Origin: Pegoplata infirma
Taxonomy: Eukaryota > Arthropoda > Insecta > Diptera > Anthomyiidae
Assembly (NCBI GenBank): GCA_963921195.1
Contig: OY992537.1
Span: 71,648,979 to 71,712,978 of the forward strand
Direction of reading: 5' to 3'
DNA: 64,000 nucleotides
Shown here: one piece after another, positions 51,789-62,968 of the stretch
Layout of the letters: each line of letters begins with the position of its first letter
How positions within the stretch are numbered: the first letter of the stretch is position 1
Made by a program: the position numbers and the translations under genes
The notes under the pieces: generated by a model
What the model saw: only the letters and a program-made list of their open reading frames with translations
The model's database searches: none
What the model was told of the DNA's origin: nothing

Positions 51789-52418
51789 CACCGTCCGACA
51801 GCCAATATTAAACACGAACCGTATGATATACGTCTGAAAGTAGATATCAAATGGAATAAGACTGCATTTACAGTTTCTCATCTCGTGATCCTGTTTCCTT
51901 TTAAAAGGACTTCAAAGTTTTAAAGGATACATTTTGTAAAATATTTTTGAAATATTTGTAATTGTCCTAGGATGACACTGGTGACAGCAGATGAAAGAGA
52001 AGGGTCTCCCCTAATTTTTCCATTTTGCCATATCAAGATAAAAAATGTGAATAAAGTCACTTGAAAACTTTATCAAAATATTTTGTTGAAAATTTTGAAT
52101 GATATTGAAAAACACATTTTTGAATGGACGTAACTTACCTCCTTTTTCCTGATATGTAAAAGTAATAAAATAGGAAAATTAGGCGAGATCATCCTCTTTC
52201 ATTTGATATTAATAGTGGCATCCTAGGACAAATATAAATATTTTAAAAAAATATTTTATAAAATTTAATCCTCTTAAACTTTGAAGTCCTTTTAAAAGGA
52301 AACAGGATCACAAAATGAAAAACTGTAAATGCGTTTTACTACATTTAGTCTCTAGTTTAAACGTATATTACCCACTTCGTGTTCAACAATTAAGTTTTTT
52401 AATTTTTGTCGGACGGTG
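51789..52418. mobile_element. palindromic MITE (copy 3), complete, 630 bp
   Basis: Left end CACCGTCCGACAGCC, right end TTTTTGTCGGACGGTG; TAA is duplicated at 51786-51788 and 52419-52421. The arms mirror each other (TGATCCTGTTTCCTTTTAAA, AGGACTTCAAAGTTTTAAAG, GTCCTAGGATGACACTGGTG) around about 52085. It interrupts LINE D between the FADD segment and the following RT-thumb segment. Same family as 41348-42221. Confidence 0.85.
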
Positions 52419-52617
52419 TAACCTTTGTTTTGCCAAAATTGATTTTAAGCCCAACATTTGCTCCCAACTCAGCAATCATCTTCAGTTTTGCATTCATATT
52501 TTCAAAGTTATGTGAGAGCAAACAAATGTCGTCGGCAAAATCTAGATCCTTAACTCTTCCCTGTCCTCCAGTCTTCCCAAGTAATGCCTCTTCTTTTTGT
52601 TGTTACACATGCAATGA

Positions 52618-52850
52618 CCGTACACAAAGAAAAATAAAGAAAAATAAATTTCCAACTGAGTTTTTCAGTTGTTTTTTTTGATGTGGCTAACGAATTTTAT
52701 AATTGCTTCAATTAAAAGACAGTTGTAATAACAAATTTTTGTTGTAACTACCGATATTAAGTTGCTTCAACCTTTATTCAAATGCATCCAACGATTTTTT
52801 TGTTGCGACAACTGAATTTCAGTTGGAAATTAGCAAATTTGTTAATTATG
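52618..52850. mobile_element. unclassified insertion in LINE D
   Basis: About 230 bp of AT-rich sequence separate the QGCILSQLLF and FADD coding segments. It contains inverted words TTCCAACTGAG...CAGTTG and CAACTGAATTTCAGTTGGAA at its two sides, so it may be a small foldback. Some LINE codons are missing as well. No target duplication seen. Confidence 0.45.
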
Positions 52851-53395
52851 TTAAAAAGAAGTTGTGATAGGATGCAACCCTGTCAAACGCACACATTTAC
52901 TGGAATATTTGTACCAAATTGTCGATCATGAAGCACTCGACAACTGGGAGCGTCATATAGCTCCTTAATAAGGCCTATTAAACTTTCGGGGACTCCACGA
53001 AATTTTAAAGATTTTCCATATGGATTTATGGTTAAGGGTGACAAAATCTTGTTTAAAATCAAAAAATACGAGGCACAGAGTAGAGCGCCATTCAACAGAC
53101 CACTCTACGATGATGCGAAGACTTTTGAGCTGGTCGGTACAAGAAGGCCCTGGTCTAAACCAGCTTGTTCACATCTTAAACTCTTCTTTAGGTAGGGGGT
53201 GAGTCTTGAGTATATAATGCGCGATATTGTCTTATTTATCATGGATAATAGTGTTATTCCTCTCCAGTTTTTGCAGTTCGAGGGGTCTCCCTTTTTAGGA
53301 AGTATAATTATAACACTTTCTTTCAATTCATTAGGCATATTTTTATTTATCAAAAAGTATTTTTTTTTTATTGGGAAAGTTACTATGACCATTAT

Positions 53396-53943
53396 TTATG
53401 GAAATTAAAAAAGTAACAAACAACACTTTTTCACATTCTTTTATTAGTTACAAACTCAATGACAAACTTATTTGTTCACTTTACTACAGCGGGGAGATAC
53501 CCTAAATTTTTAAAATTCCCTGTAAAGTTCATTGACTTCACTTCCTAGGAAACTCTTGAAACATCAAACTAATTTAAACCGGAAGATCATTAAATTTATT
53601 TTTTCAAACTTGTTAAAACTGAACAAAATATACATTTTTATGCAAATTATATACACTCAAAACTCATTAAATAATATTATTCATCCATTATCATTAACAA
53701 TCTCATTTACATGACAACACTATTCGAAAAACGAAATCCTACCTGTCTTCAATTTGATTTCCTATCTTATTGGGTGCTCTAAACACAATACCCAACATAT
53801 CAAAAACAACAATACAAAATGCACTTTTCTTGTAATATTTCCTGTTCAACATCAAATCTTAAGCCTTTATAAAAATATTCATCCAAACATATTTATTCAA
53901 AGGATTCAAAACCAAAGAAAACAAAATCAAAATAATTCTAAAT
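53396..53943. other. AT-rich stretch, no gene seen
   Basis: No shared repeat or credible ORF. Confidence 0.3.
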
Positions 53944-54613
53944 TAAATGAAACAAGCAAAAAAGTTAAATTCGGCCTTGCCGAATTAAGTGATACCCTCC
54001 ACAATTTCAAAAAGATTATTGCAAAAAACTTTATTTAAAAGGAAATTACTTTTGAAAAAAAAAAAAAAAATTTTTAAAAAAAAAATCCGCGAAAAAAATT
54101 TTTGGTAAAAAAAAATCCGCGATTTTTTTTTTTTTTTTTTAAATATGTTCGTTCTTGTTTAAATACCATTTGGTGTTCAATTATGTTCACATATGTCAAA
54201 CAGAAGCCGAATTAAAGCATTTTGTATTTTTAGGTTATGTTGAATGTACTGAAATTTTTGAGGTGTGCTTACATTTTCGTTCATAACTTTTGAACCGCTG
54301 TACCGATATCGCTCAAATGCAATACCAAACTTCTCAGGAGAACTTCCAATAAATATGTTAAGTTTCAGTCATCTCTGTGCAATAGTTTGTCCGCTACAGC
54401 ATTTTCCACAGACAGACAGACAGACAGACAGACGGACAGACGGACAGACGGACAGACGGACAGACGGACAGACGGACATCGCTAGAATGTCTTAAAATCG
54501 ATCGGGCATCATGAATATATATACTTTATGGGGTCCCAGACCGATATTTCGATGAGTTACAAACGGAATGACAAACTTATATATACCCTCTATCACTAAG
54601 TGGAGGGTATAAA
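53944..54613 (-). mobile_element. Helentron-like element (family gamma), copy 2
   Basis: Minus-strand copy almost identical to 16615-17271. It starts (right) TATACCCTCCACTTAGTGAT, has a CCGTCTGTCCGTC microsatellite at 54409-54476, and ends (left) with the hairpin ATTCGGCAAGGCCGAAT and ACTTTTTTGCTTGTTT. Encodes no protein. Confidence 0.8.
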
Positions 54614-55240
54614 AATGTATATTTACTCAGTTTATCATTTCAGAGCCAAAAGAATAAGGGTAAGAGCCAAAAGGATAAGGGAAAGAAGAGAAGAAGAAAA
54701 AGCAGGTGATAACTGTTGACTGGTGTTGTTGATATTTTTCATTAAGCAGTGATTTTCATTTGCAAGTCTCTCCTGGTTGTCTGTATAAACAAATTGTGGC
54801 GCAAAAACCGAACAATTGATAATAAGAATGTCTTGACATAAATGTTTGTTTATTTAAAAGGACTAAAGATTTTGAAAAAAAAAATTATACAAAAACTGGT
54901 GGTAGTTTTTTTTACTACTGATTAAATTTTAGACTAAAGAAAAAAAAAACAATTGAATCAAATTTTCGTGTACAAATGTTTAAGATATACAAGAGAGAAA
55001 ATAGTTTTTTGGCCCTCTTAAATAAAGATGAAAATTTACAAATGAATCTTACGAAGTAATTTGTATTTGTAATTTTACAAATTTGTTTTCGTAAATTTAT
55101 TTCACAAATTTCCTAGCAATTTTTACAAAAAATTGTTTTGCAAAAAAAACTGAAACCCAGTTCCGAAAAAATTTCAAAAATTTTCCAAGTCCCAGATACA
55201 TTTTTTTATGTTTTGGAGCAAAGAATTTCATTTAAAAACA
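54614..55240. other. AT-rich stretch, no gene seen
   Basis: No credible ORF. Words GAAAATTTACAAATGAATC and GTAATTTTACAAATTTG (55030-55085) form a diverged inverted repeat. Confidence 0.3.
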
Positions 55241-56020
55241 AGTAAGAAAATTATAGTCGCACAAGACTGGCCGTATGATACCCTACACTAGTGTTTTGAG
55301 AAAAATGGGTCCTAAGTCCAAACGTGGACCGATTTGATTAATCTTTTGTTAGATCATTAATTAGTGTAGAAACCACACAACAACCAAATTATAGTGGAAT
55401 TGCCTTATTTGTGTTCCCTACCGGGGACTAAGCCCAAAATTGGTGCAATTATAGTAAGATTTGATAAGGTTACCTAAGTGCACGTTTAATACCTACAAAC
55501 AAAATCTAAATTAAATATTTCCCATTTTAATGAATTTTGAGGAAATTATGTGAATATCGGGAGGTAGTTTGTATGGGCACTACAAGAAGGACTGAACCGA
55601 TTTCTTTGAAATTTGGAATGATGATTTGTGCATACAATTTGATTACCTGTTGAATTTCAAAACGATATTATATTACAGTTATTAGAGCCATTTAAGCTAA
55701 ATTGGAGGGGGCGTTTGCATGGGGCTAGGTCTTAACATGGACCGATTTTTTTACAATTTCAATAGGCTTCGTCCTTTGGCCAAAATTTGCTTAAATTTCA
55801 AATCTCAAGTCAATTGATTAAAAATTGTGACCTGTATCGTGCTTAAACCGTTAGATGGACAGACATACGGACGGACATCGCAAAATCGAGAACTAATTCA
55901 AGAAGTAATTCTGAGTCGAGCGGTATACTTGAAGGTACATCTAGGACCAATATTTCGGGTAGTTACAAACATCAGCACAAACTAATTATACCCTGTACCA
56001 CAGACTGGTGTAGGGTATAA
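55241..56020 (-). mobile_element. Helentron-like element (family beta), copy 2
   Basis: Minus-strand, about 780 bp and apparently full-length. It starts (right) TATACCCTACACCAGTCTGT, then CCGAAATATTGGTCCTAGAT and TGTCCGTCCGTATGTCTGTC. It ends (left) GGTATCATACGGCCAGTC and ATAATTTTCTTACTTGTTT. It pairs with 25411-26029 over most of its length. No ORF. Confidence 0.75.
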
Positions 56021-56410
56021 ATAGTTATAAAATAAAACTACATTTTGACAAATTGTGAAAAATTTTCCGAGTCCCAAAAAAAAGAGAATTTTAGACACAC
56101 AATATTTTTGACCATTTTTGCATTTTGGAGTAAAAAATTAATTAAAAATTCTTTTTAAAAATGATAAATCTCAAAAAACTAATGGGCAATACAGACTTAA
56201 TGGGTATGTCGCGATTTTTGGAAGAAGTTGATAAAGAAAAAATATTGATGAAAAAAAGTTTGACGACAAAAAATTTTGATAAAAAAAATTGACGAAAAAA
56301 ATTTGATGGAAAAACTTTTGACAAAATTTTTTTTTTTTTATGTAAAAAAAGTTATTGATGAAAAAACAATTTAAAAAAAAAAAGTATTGATGAAAAAAAA
56401 ATTGATAAAA

Positions 56411-57078
56411 AACAAGTAAGAGTGGTAAATTCGGCTGTGCCGAATCTTTTATACCCTCCAACATGTACAAAAAAAATCAAGGGCGTATTTTTTTGGGTGG
56501 GGGCTTCGGCGGGGGCAGTGGGGTACACCTCCCCCTCTCGAAATATGTTTACTAATTTATTTGTTATGCTTTTTGCACTAAAGTAATACAATTTTATCAT
56601 TATTTAAATTATTTTTTATATCCATGCCCTAAAAAGGGGGGTGGACAAAAAATAAATAAATTTTTTAGTCCCCCCGGTCCTAGTGCAGTACTCTAACTTC
56701 TTCTTGCATAAATTTGTTTCATTTGTTTAACCAAAATATGAAAAACACGTAAAAAAATCGTGTTTTTCAGAGGTTGGTTTAGTTTCTCAAGGGGGAAATT
56801 TTTTCCCCTAGTCCGATTTTGCCCATTTACAATCTTAACCTGCCTAGGACCATAAGACAAATTCGTGATAAATTTCAGGAAGCTTGCTGTTTTATTTTGG
56901 ACTGCATCGTGCCATCTACAGACAGACGGACGGACAGACGGACATTCACAGAATGTCTTAGAATCGATCATGGATCAATAATGAATATACTTTATGGGGT
57001 CCCCGACCGATATTTCGATGCGTTACAAACGGAATGACAAAGTGAGTATACCCCCATACTGTGGTTGGAGGGTATTAA
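56411..57078 (-). mobile_element. Helentron-like element (family alpha), copy 5
   Basis: Minus-strand. It starts (right) ACCCTCCAACCACAGTATGG, has a short CCGTCTGTCCGTCCGTCTGT stretch (56920-56940), and ends (left) TATAAAAG, hairpin ATTCGGCACAGCCGAAT, CCACTCTTACTTGTT. About 670 bp. No protein. Confidence 0.8.
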
Positions 57079-57092
57079 AATTAGTGAAATTT

Positions 57093-58105
57093 TTATACCC
57101 TCCACTCTAGTGATAGAGGGTATATATAAGTTTGTCATTCCGTTTGTAACACCTCGAAATATTGGTCTAGGACCCCATAAAGTACATATATTTATGATCC
57201 TCGATCGATTTTAAGTCGATCTAGCGATGTCCGTCCGTCCGTCCGTCCGTCCGTCCGTCCGTCTGTCTGTCTGTCCGTAGAAAACACGCTAACTTTTGAA
57301 AGACTTTACAGAGGCTACTGAAGTTTGGCATATATGTTTGTCATTTACCTGGTCAGGTTGGTATTGCAATCCAGCCAAATCGGTCTAGTGGTTCAAAAGT
57401 TATGAGCAAAAGAGTAAATTTCGGCAAGGGTATTTCGCGAATTTACGAGATAAAAAACACGATAACTTTCGAAAGACAATAATGAGACTACTGAAGCTTG
57501 GCACGTATCTTTGCCGTTCCCCGGGTCTGTTTGGTTTTAAATTTCAGCTCAAGCGGTCCAGTGGTTCAAAAGTTATAAGCAAAACCTTGAATTTCAGATT
57601 AGTTTCATCTAAAATGCCACGTGTTTTAACAAGTTTTAAAAGCATTGGTGGTAACTAAACAATGCTTTTCAAACTTGTTTAATTTTAAAGCAATGCTTTT
57701 TAAACTTGTTTAGTTTTAAAAGCATTGGTAACTTAAAAATTACACTCGAAAAAAATTTTACACTCAAAAAAAATTTTACACTCAAAAAAATTTTACACTC
57801 AAAAAAAAAGTTATACAAAAAAAATTTTTTTTTTTTACAAAAATGACAATATTTTGTGTAAGAAATATTTTTACAGTAAAAAAAACATTACACTCGAAAA
57901 AAATTTTACACTCAAAAAAAAAATTAGTAGTTTTTCTTTTTTTAAAAACAAATGACAAAAAAAGAGTTTTTTACTCAAAATAAAATATTTCTAACCAAAA
58001 TTGTTAAGTTTTTCACGTTAAAAAATGTACTACCCTTTAAAAAAAATGCATTGTGGAGGGTATTCATAGATTCGGCAAAGTCGAATTTAACTTTTCTACT
58101 TGTTT
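57093..58105 (+). mobile_element. Helentron-like element (family gamma), copy 3
   Basis: It starts TATACCCTCCACTCTAGTGA, has a GTCCGTCCGTCC microsatellite (57230-57275), and ends GTGGAGGGTATTCATAG, hairpin ATTCGGCAAAGTCGAAT, TTTCTACTTGTTTT. The interior (57745-57940) carries a short tandem repeat of TTTTACACTCAAAAAAA units, a second minisatellite within the element. Confidence 0.75.
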
Positions 58106-58257
58106 TTTTTTTTAATTTGATGGTAAAAAAATCTTGATAAAAAAAATTTGATGAGAATTTTTTTTAAATTTGATGGAATAAAATCTCGAAAACAACAAAA
58201 ATTTATTTAAAAAAAAGAATTGATGAAAAAAAAACTTACTAAAAAAAATTAATGTGA

Positions 58258-58345
58258 AAAACAAGTAGATAAGTTAAATTCGACTTGGCCGAATCTATGA
58301 ATACCCTCTACAATGCCCTTTTTAAGTGATAGTAAATTTTTGATT
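58258..58345 (-). mobile_element. family gamma 3' end fragment
   Basis: AAACAAGTAGATAAGTTAAATTCGACTTGGCCGAAT...ATACCCTCTACAAT is an isolated copy of the gamma 3' terminus inside the GATGAAAAAAA array. Confidence 0.65.
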
Positions 58346-59332
58346 AAAAATATTTTATTTTGTGTAAAACAATTTTTTTAGTAATTTTTGAAAAAAAAAA
58401 AAATAATTAACTAAATTTTTTGATATAAAAAGTTTTGATGAATTTTTTTTTGATGAAAAGAAAAAATTTTTGATGTAAAAAAAATTGATAAAAAAAATAT
58501 AAAAAAAAAATTTGGTGAGTAAAAAATTGATTATAAAAAATTTGATGAAAAAAAATATGATAAAAAAACAAAAAAAATTTGATGACAAAAAAAAAATTAG
58601 ATGAAAAAAAAATTGACGAAAAACAAAAAATTTGAAGAAAAAAAAAAATTGAAAAAAATTATGAAAAAAAAAGTTTGATGAAAAAAAAAAATATAAAAAA
58701 AAAAATTTTATGAAAAAAACAATTTGATGGGAAAAAAATTGATGAAAAAAAAATTTGATAAAAAAAAAAATTGTTTGTTGAAAAATAATTATGTTACTTT
58801 TTATTCACCAGCTGGTGAAAAACGGTTTTATTCACCACGAGGTGAATTATTATCCAAGTTACAAACCCAAGTTATTAAAATTTTTGGTTTTAAGAAAATG
58901 AAAGTACATAGTAATTCTTGTTTTCTTATTCGTTAATTGTTATAGTCAAACTGAGGTAGCGTCCTGCAACTTTTTTAAAATTAGACACCAGCCTAAAAAC
59001 ATTATCATGTTAAAATGTGATGAAAACAAGTAAAAAAGTTAAATTCGGCTTTAACGAATATATTGATACCCTCCACAATTTTAAAAAGATAATTGCAAAA
59101 AACATTATTTTACTTTTGAAAAAAAAAACTTTTTGACAAAAAAATTTCCGCGATTTTTTTCTTTTTTTGTCAAGAAATATGTTCGTACTTGTTTAAATGC
59201 CATTCGGTGTTCAATTATCAAATATTCTAAATTCACATATGTCAATCGGCAGCCGAATTAAAGCAATTTGTATTTTTAGGTTATGTCGAATATACCAAAA
59301 TTTTTGAGGTGTCCTTACAATTTTGTACATAA

Positions 59333-59473
59333 TACGGCGTTCACACTTGCTTTTTTGAAGTGTTCAAGAGTGAGATGTTTAAAAAAGTCTTTGTTCTGTG
59401 TCCATTACGTTTTTATTCTGCTACTGGTGTTTTGTTGAACAACTTGTTTAAGGTCGCTAGTGTGAATGCCATA
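59333..59473. mobile_element. 141-bp MITE, TAA duplication
   Basis: Ends TACGGCGTTCACACTTGC and, inverted, CGCTAGTGTGAATGCCATA (two or three mismatches). TAA is duplicated at 59330-59332 and 59474-59476. Comparison with the uninterrupted gamma copies at 16934 and 54280 shows a clean insertion at CATAAC. PIF/Harbinger-like by the 3-bp duplication. Confidence 0.8.
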
Positions 59474-59646
59474 TAACATTTGAACCGCTGAACCGATATC
59501 GCTTAAACGCAACACCAAACTGTTCGGGAGAACTTCCAATAAATATGTTAAGTTTCAGTCATCTCCGTGTTATATTTTGGCCGTGATCACCATTTCCAGA
59601 CAGACAAACGGGCAGTCAGACGGACATCGTTAGACTTATATATATA

Positions 59647-62600
59647 CACTCTAAAAAATATATGTAAAATCACTACAATAATGTTAGTAAACTTTTGTTT
59701 AAAATGACACACAACGCCTAAATTTACGCATGAAATGTTTGAAAAATTCATTTAGACACAAAATATCGAAAATTACACATTTAGTATAGTAATTTGTGTG
59801 TTTATAGAAATTTGAATTTTAGTTTTACACATTTTGTGTTTGAAATCAAATATTAGACATAAAATGTGTAATGCTACATTTTTATAGTAGTAATTATTAA
59901 TTGTCATATCAAAAATCAAAACAGAAAAAAATACAGAAATTATTTTTCAAATATTTTTAAATAAAAGGAAGCATTTGTCGAATAGATCAAGAAAATTAAA
60001 AATATATAAATAAATAATATTTCGCAAACAATTGAGGAATTGAAGATGAGGCAATAAAAGTGTTATTATAAGGTTAGTAGAGATAACTCTCATAAACAAC
60101 TGCATCAACAAAATAAATTTATAAAAATACATACATATATTTTTCAGATAAGTATAAAATGCAAGTTGCTAAATTCACAGAGAATTTATGTTATGAGTTT
60201 TGACGCGAAATTGAAGTAATATTTCAACAAGAAGCTCGTATTTTCAAACTAAAGTATTGTGATACAATCAACATTTCCAGTTTTTTTTTTCCTTTTAAAA
60301 CAACAAAGCGTTCCTCATATCCTTAAACGGAGATTTTGTCTACAAAATGTATTTCAGGATCAAAAACCTGTTCATAAGGAAAAAAGTGCTAGAATCAGAT
60401 ATTAATTTTAACAAATGCATTTAGAATCTGAGATTTCCTACAGAAAAATTGTAAGAATCTAATACATTTTTTTATTGAACAAGAATTTTTTTAAAGAAAA
60501 AGTCTCAGAATCTAAGAAAATTTGTCTTAAGAAAAAGTCCCAGAATCTGAGAAATTTTTTTCTATGGAAAAGTCTCAAAATATGACATATTTTTTTATAG
60601 AAACTGTTTCAGAATCTTTGATATGTTTCCATAAAAACATTTCCAAAATCTCAGACATTTTTTTTATGGAAAAATGTTTAGAATCTGATATGGTTTTTCT
60701 ATAGAAAAAGTCTTGGAGTCTAAGATATATTTATAATAGAAAATGTCTCAGATTCTGATACATTTTTTCTATAGAAAAAGTGTCAGAATTTGCGACATTT
60801 TTTCTATAGAAATTGTCTCAGAATCTGAGACATTTTTTCTATAGAAAAAGTCTCAGAATCTGAGACATTTTGTCTATAGAAAAAGTCTCAGCATCTGAGA
60901 CATTTTGTCTATAGAAAAAGTCTCAGAATCTGAGACATTTTGTCTATAGAAAAAGTCTCAGAATCTGAGACATTTTTTCTATAGAAAAAGTCTCAGAATC
61001 TGAGACATTTTTTCTATAGAAAAAGTCTCAGAATCTGAGACATTTTTTCTATAGAAAAAGTCTCAGAATCTGAGACATTTTTTCTATAGAAAAAGTCTCA
61101 GAATCTGAGACATTTTTTCTATAGAAAAAGTCTCAGAATCTGAGACATTTTTTCTATAGAAAAAGTCTCAGAATCTGAGACATTTTTTCTATAGAAAAAG
61201 TCTCAGAATCTGAGACATTTTTTCTATAGAAAAAGTCTCAGAATCTGAGACATTTTTTCTATAGAAAAAGTCTCAGAATCTGAGACATTTTTTCTATAGA
61301 AAAAGTCTCAGAATCTGAGACATTTTTTCTATAGAAAAAGTCTCAGAATCTGAGACATTTTTTCTATAGAAAAAGTCTCAGAATCTGAGACATTTTTTCT
61401 ATAGAAAAAGTCTCAGAATCTGAGACATTTTTTCTATAGAAAAAGTCTCAGAATCTGAGACATTTTTTCTATAGAAAAAGTCTCAGAATCTGAGACATTT
61501 TTTCTATAGAAAAAGTCTCAGAATCTGAGACATTTTTTCTATAGAAAAAGTCTCAGAATCTGAGACATTTTTTCTATAGAAAAAGTCTCAGAATCTGAGA
61601 CATTTTTTCTATAGAAAAAGTCTCAGAATCTGAGACATTTTTTCTATAGAAAAAGTCTCAGAATCTGAGACATTTTTTCTATAGAAAAAGTCTCAGAATC
61701 TGAGACATTTTTCTATAGAAAAAGTCTCAGGATCTGAGACATTTTTTCTATAGAAAAAGTCTCAGAATCTGAGACATTTTTTCTATAGAAAAAGTCTCGG
61801 AATCTGAGACATTTTTTCTATAGAAAAAGTCTCAGAATCTGAGACATTTTTTCTATAGAAAAAGTCTCAGAATCTGGGACATTTTTTCTATAGAAAAAGT
61901 CTCAGAATCTGAGACATTTTTTTCTATAGAAAAAGTCTCAGAATCTGAGACATTTTTTCTATAGAAAAAGTCTCAAAATCTGAGACACTTTTTCTATAGA
62001 AAAAGTCTCAGAATCTAATACATTTTTTCTATAGAAAAAGTCTCAGAATCTAAGACATTTTTTCTATAGAAAAAGTCTCAGAATCTAAGACATTTTTTCT
62101 ATAGAAAAATTCTCAGAATCTGAGACATTTTTTCTATAGAAAAAGTCTCAGAATCTGAGACAATTTTTCTATATAAAAAGTCTCAGAATCTAAAACATTT
62201 TTTCTACAGAAAAAGTCTCAGAATCTGAGACATTTTTTCTATTGAAAAAGTCTCAGAATCATTTTTTCTGTAGAAAAAGTTAAGGATTCAGAGTCATTTT
62301 CTATTTAAAGATAATCAGACCTTTTTAAGTAATTTTATAAAGAAATCTCAGAATCTGATACATTTAGCATTATTGTAATTAATTTATTTTAAATGCATTC
62401 ATATTATTTTTCTTAATTTTAACAAATTCTATTTTTATTACGACGCTTAATATATGTATGTAGCTATTATTTGTTTATTTATAATTTATGATTTTGGATG
62501 TTTTATCTAAATATTATAATTGCAATTTAATTAAAATAAAAAGCATAAAAAAAAAATCGTATTTTGTATTTTTTTTTTTATAGGAATAAAGCACATTAAA

Positions 62601-62888
62601 AGTAAAAAAATATTATAAATGCAATTTTAAGCATTTTTAATTCATTTTTGCACACATAGAATGCTTTTTTAAGCACAAACGTTTTAAAATTACACATTTT
62701 GTGTTTATTGCGAGAGAATTTTCGAAGCGTCAAACATGTAGGTGTGCACACAAAATGTTTAATAGTTATACACACTTTGTGTGCAAATGTTGAAATTTAA
62801 ACACATTGTGTATTTTTACCCACTTTATTGTAGGAGAACAGTTACCTACAATAAAGTGGGTAAATTTCAACAAAAATTTATAAGAGTG
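59647..62888. mobile_element. 3.24-kb TIR element carrying the 35-bp satellite
   Basis: Left end CACTCTAAAAAATATATG after TA (59645-59646); right end TTTATAAGAGTG before TA (62889-62890). The subterminal 200 bp at both ends contain ACACATTTTGTGT and ACTACAATAATG / CCTACAATAAAGTG type words in both orientations. The middle is the tandem array 60420-62330. No transposase ORF. The surrounding gamma element is collinear once this is removed, so the boundaries are reliable. TA flanks suggest a Tc1/mariner-type mover, tentatively. Confidence 0.75.
60420..62330. repeat. 35-bp satellite of two alternating palindromes
   Basis: The unit is 35 bp. It consists of GTCTCAGAATCTGAGAC (palindrome around a central A) and, after a short AT linker, TTTTTCTATAGAAAAA (perfect palindrome). 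About 45-50 units; those from about 60935 to 61700 are identical, while those at 60420-60800 and 61980-62330 are progressively mutated. This pattern (uniform centre, decayed edges) is expected of unequal crossing-over or conversion. No ORF. Confidence 0.95.
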
Positions 62889-62968
62889 TACTTTTTGGGG
62901 TCCTAGACCGATATTTTGATGAGTTACAAACGGAATGACAAACTTATATATACCCTCTATCACTAATT

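Larger units (their letters stand above)
51240..53395 (-). pseudogene. RTE-like LINE reverse transcriptase, broken by two insertions (D)
   Basis: Minus-strand RT remnants in order. IIILPKKGDPSNCKNWRGIT and LLSMINKT (53330-53220) are followed by GVPESLIGLIKELYD (about 53000-52960) and QGCILSQLLF (about 52890-52860). An insert lies at about 52618-52850. Then come DLDFADDICLLSHNFENM (about 52550-52490), GLKINFGKTKVT (about 52450-52422), the palindromic MITE (51789-52418), DGHELEDVNSF and YLGNIISPSGV (51750-51690). The C-terminal part is LLRRILSIYWP, WLGHILRRPQDDIARMAI, GRP (51500-51265). Both Asp of FADD are kept, but frameshifts, insertions and a missing N-terminus make it dead. It is not the same family as 30111-33585. 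Confidence 0.85.
56225..59018 (+). repeat. hairpin-ended repeat with GATGAAAAAAA array (copy 3), interrupted
   Basis: Array parts lie at 56225-56410 and 58106-58790. The 3' block is 58790-58940 (ACCAGCTGGTGAAAAACGG, TTCACCACGAGGTGAATTAT, GTTACAAACCCAAGTTATTA), and the tail (CAAACTGAGGTAGCGTCCTG...AACATTATCATGTT) runs to 59018. The tail matches 7812-7905 in inverse, so it belongs to the repeat. The gaps are filled by an alpha element, a gamma element and a gamma 3' fragment, all at A/T runs. Confidence 0.6.
59024..62968 (-). mobile_element. Helentron-like element (family gamma), copy 4, split
   Basis: The 3' part is 59024-59646 and the 5' part 62889-62968 (CTTTTTGGGGTCCTAGACCG, then AGTTACAAACGGAATGACAA and TATATACCCTCTATCACTA). 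In between lies a 3.24-kb TIR element; a 141-bp MITE is inserted at 59333-59473. The 3' hairpin is mutated (AAATTCGGCTTTAACGAATA), so the copy is old. Confidence 0.7.

Noticed and set aside
60420..62330. CRISPR-like array
   Set aside because: The units are directly adjacent with no variable spacers, and the DNA is eukaryotic; it is a satellite.
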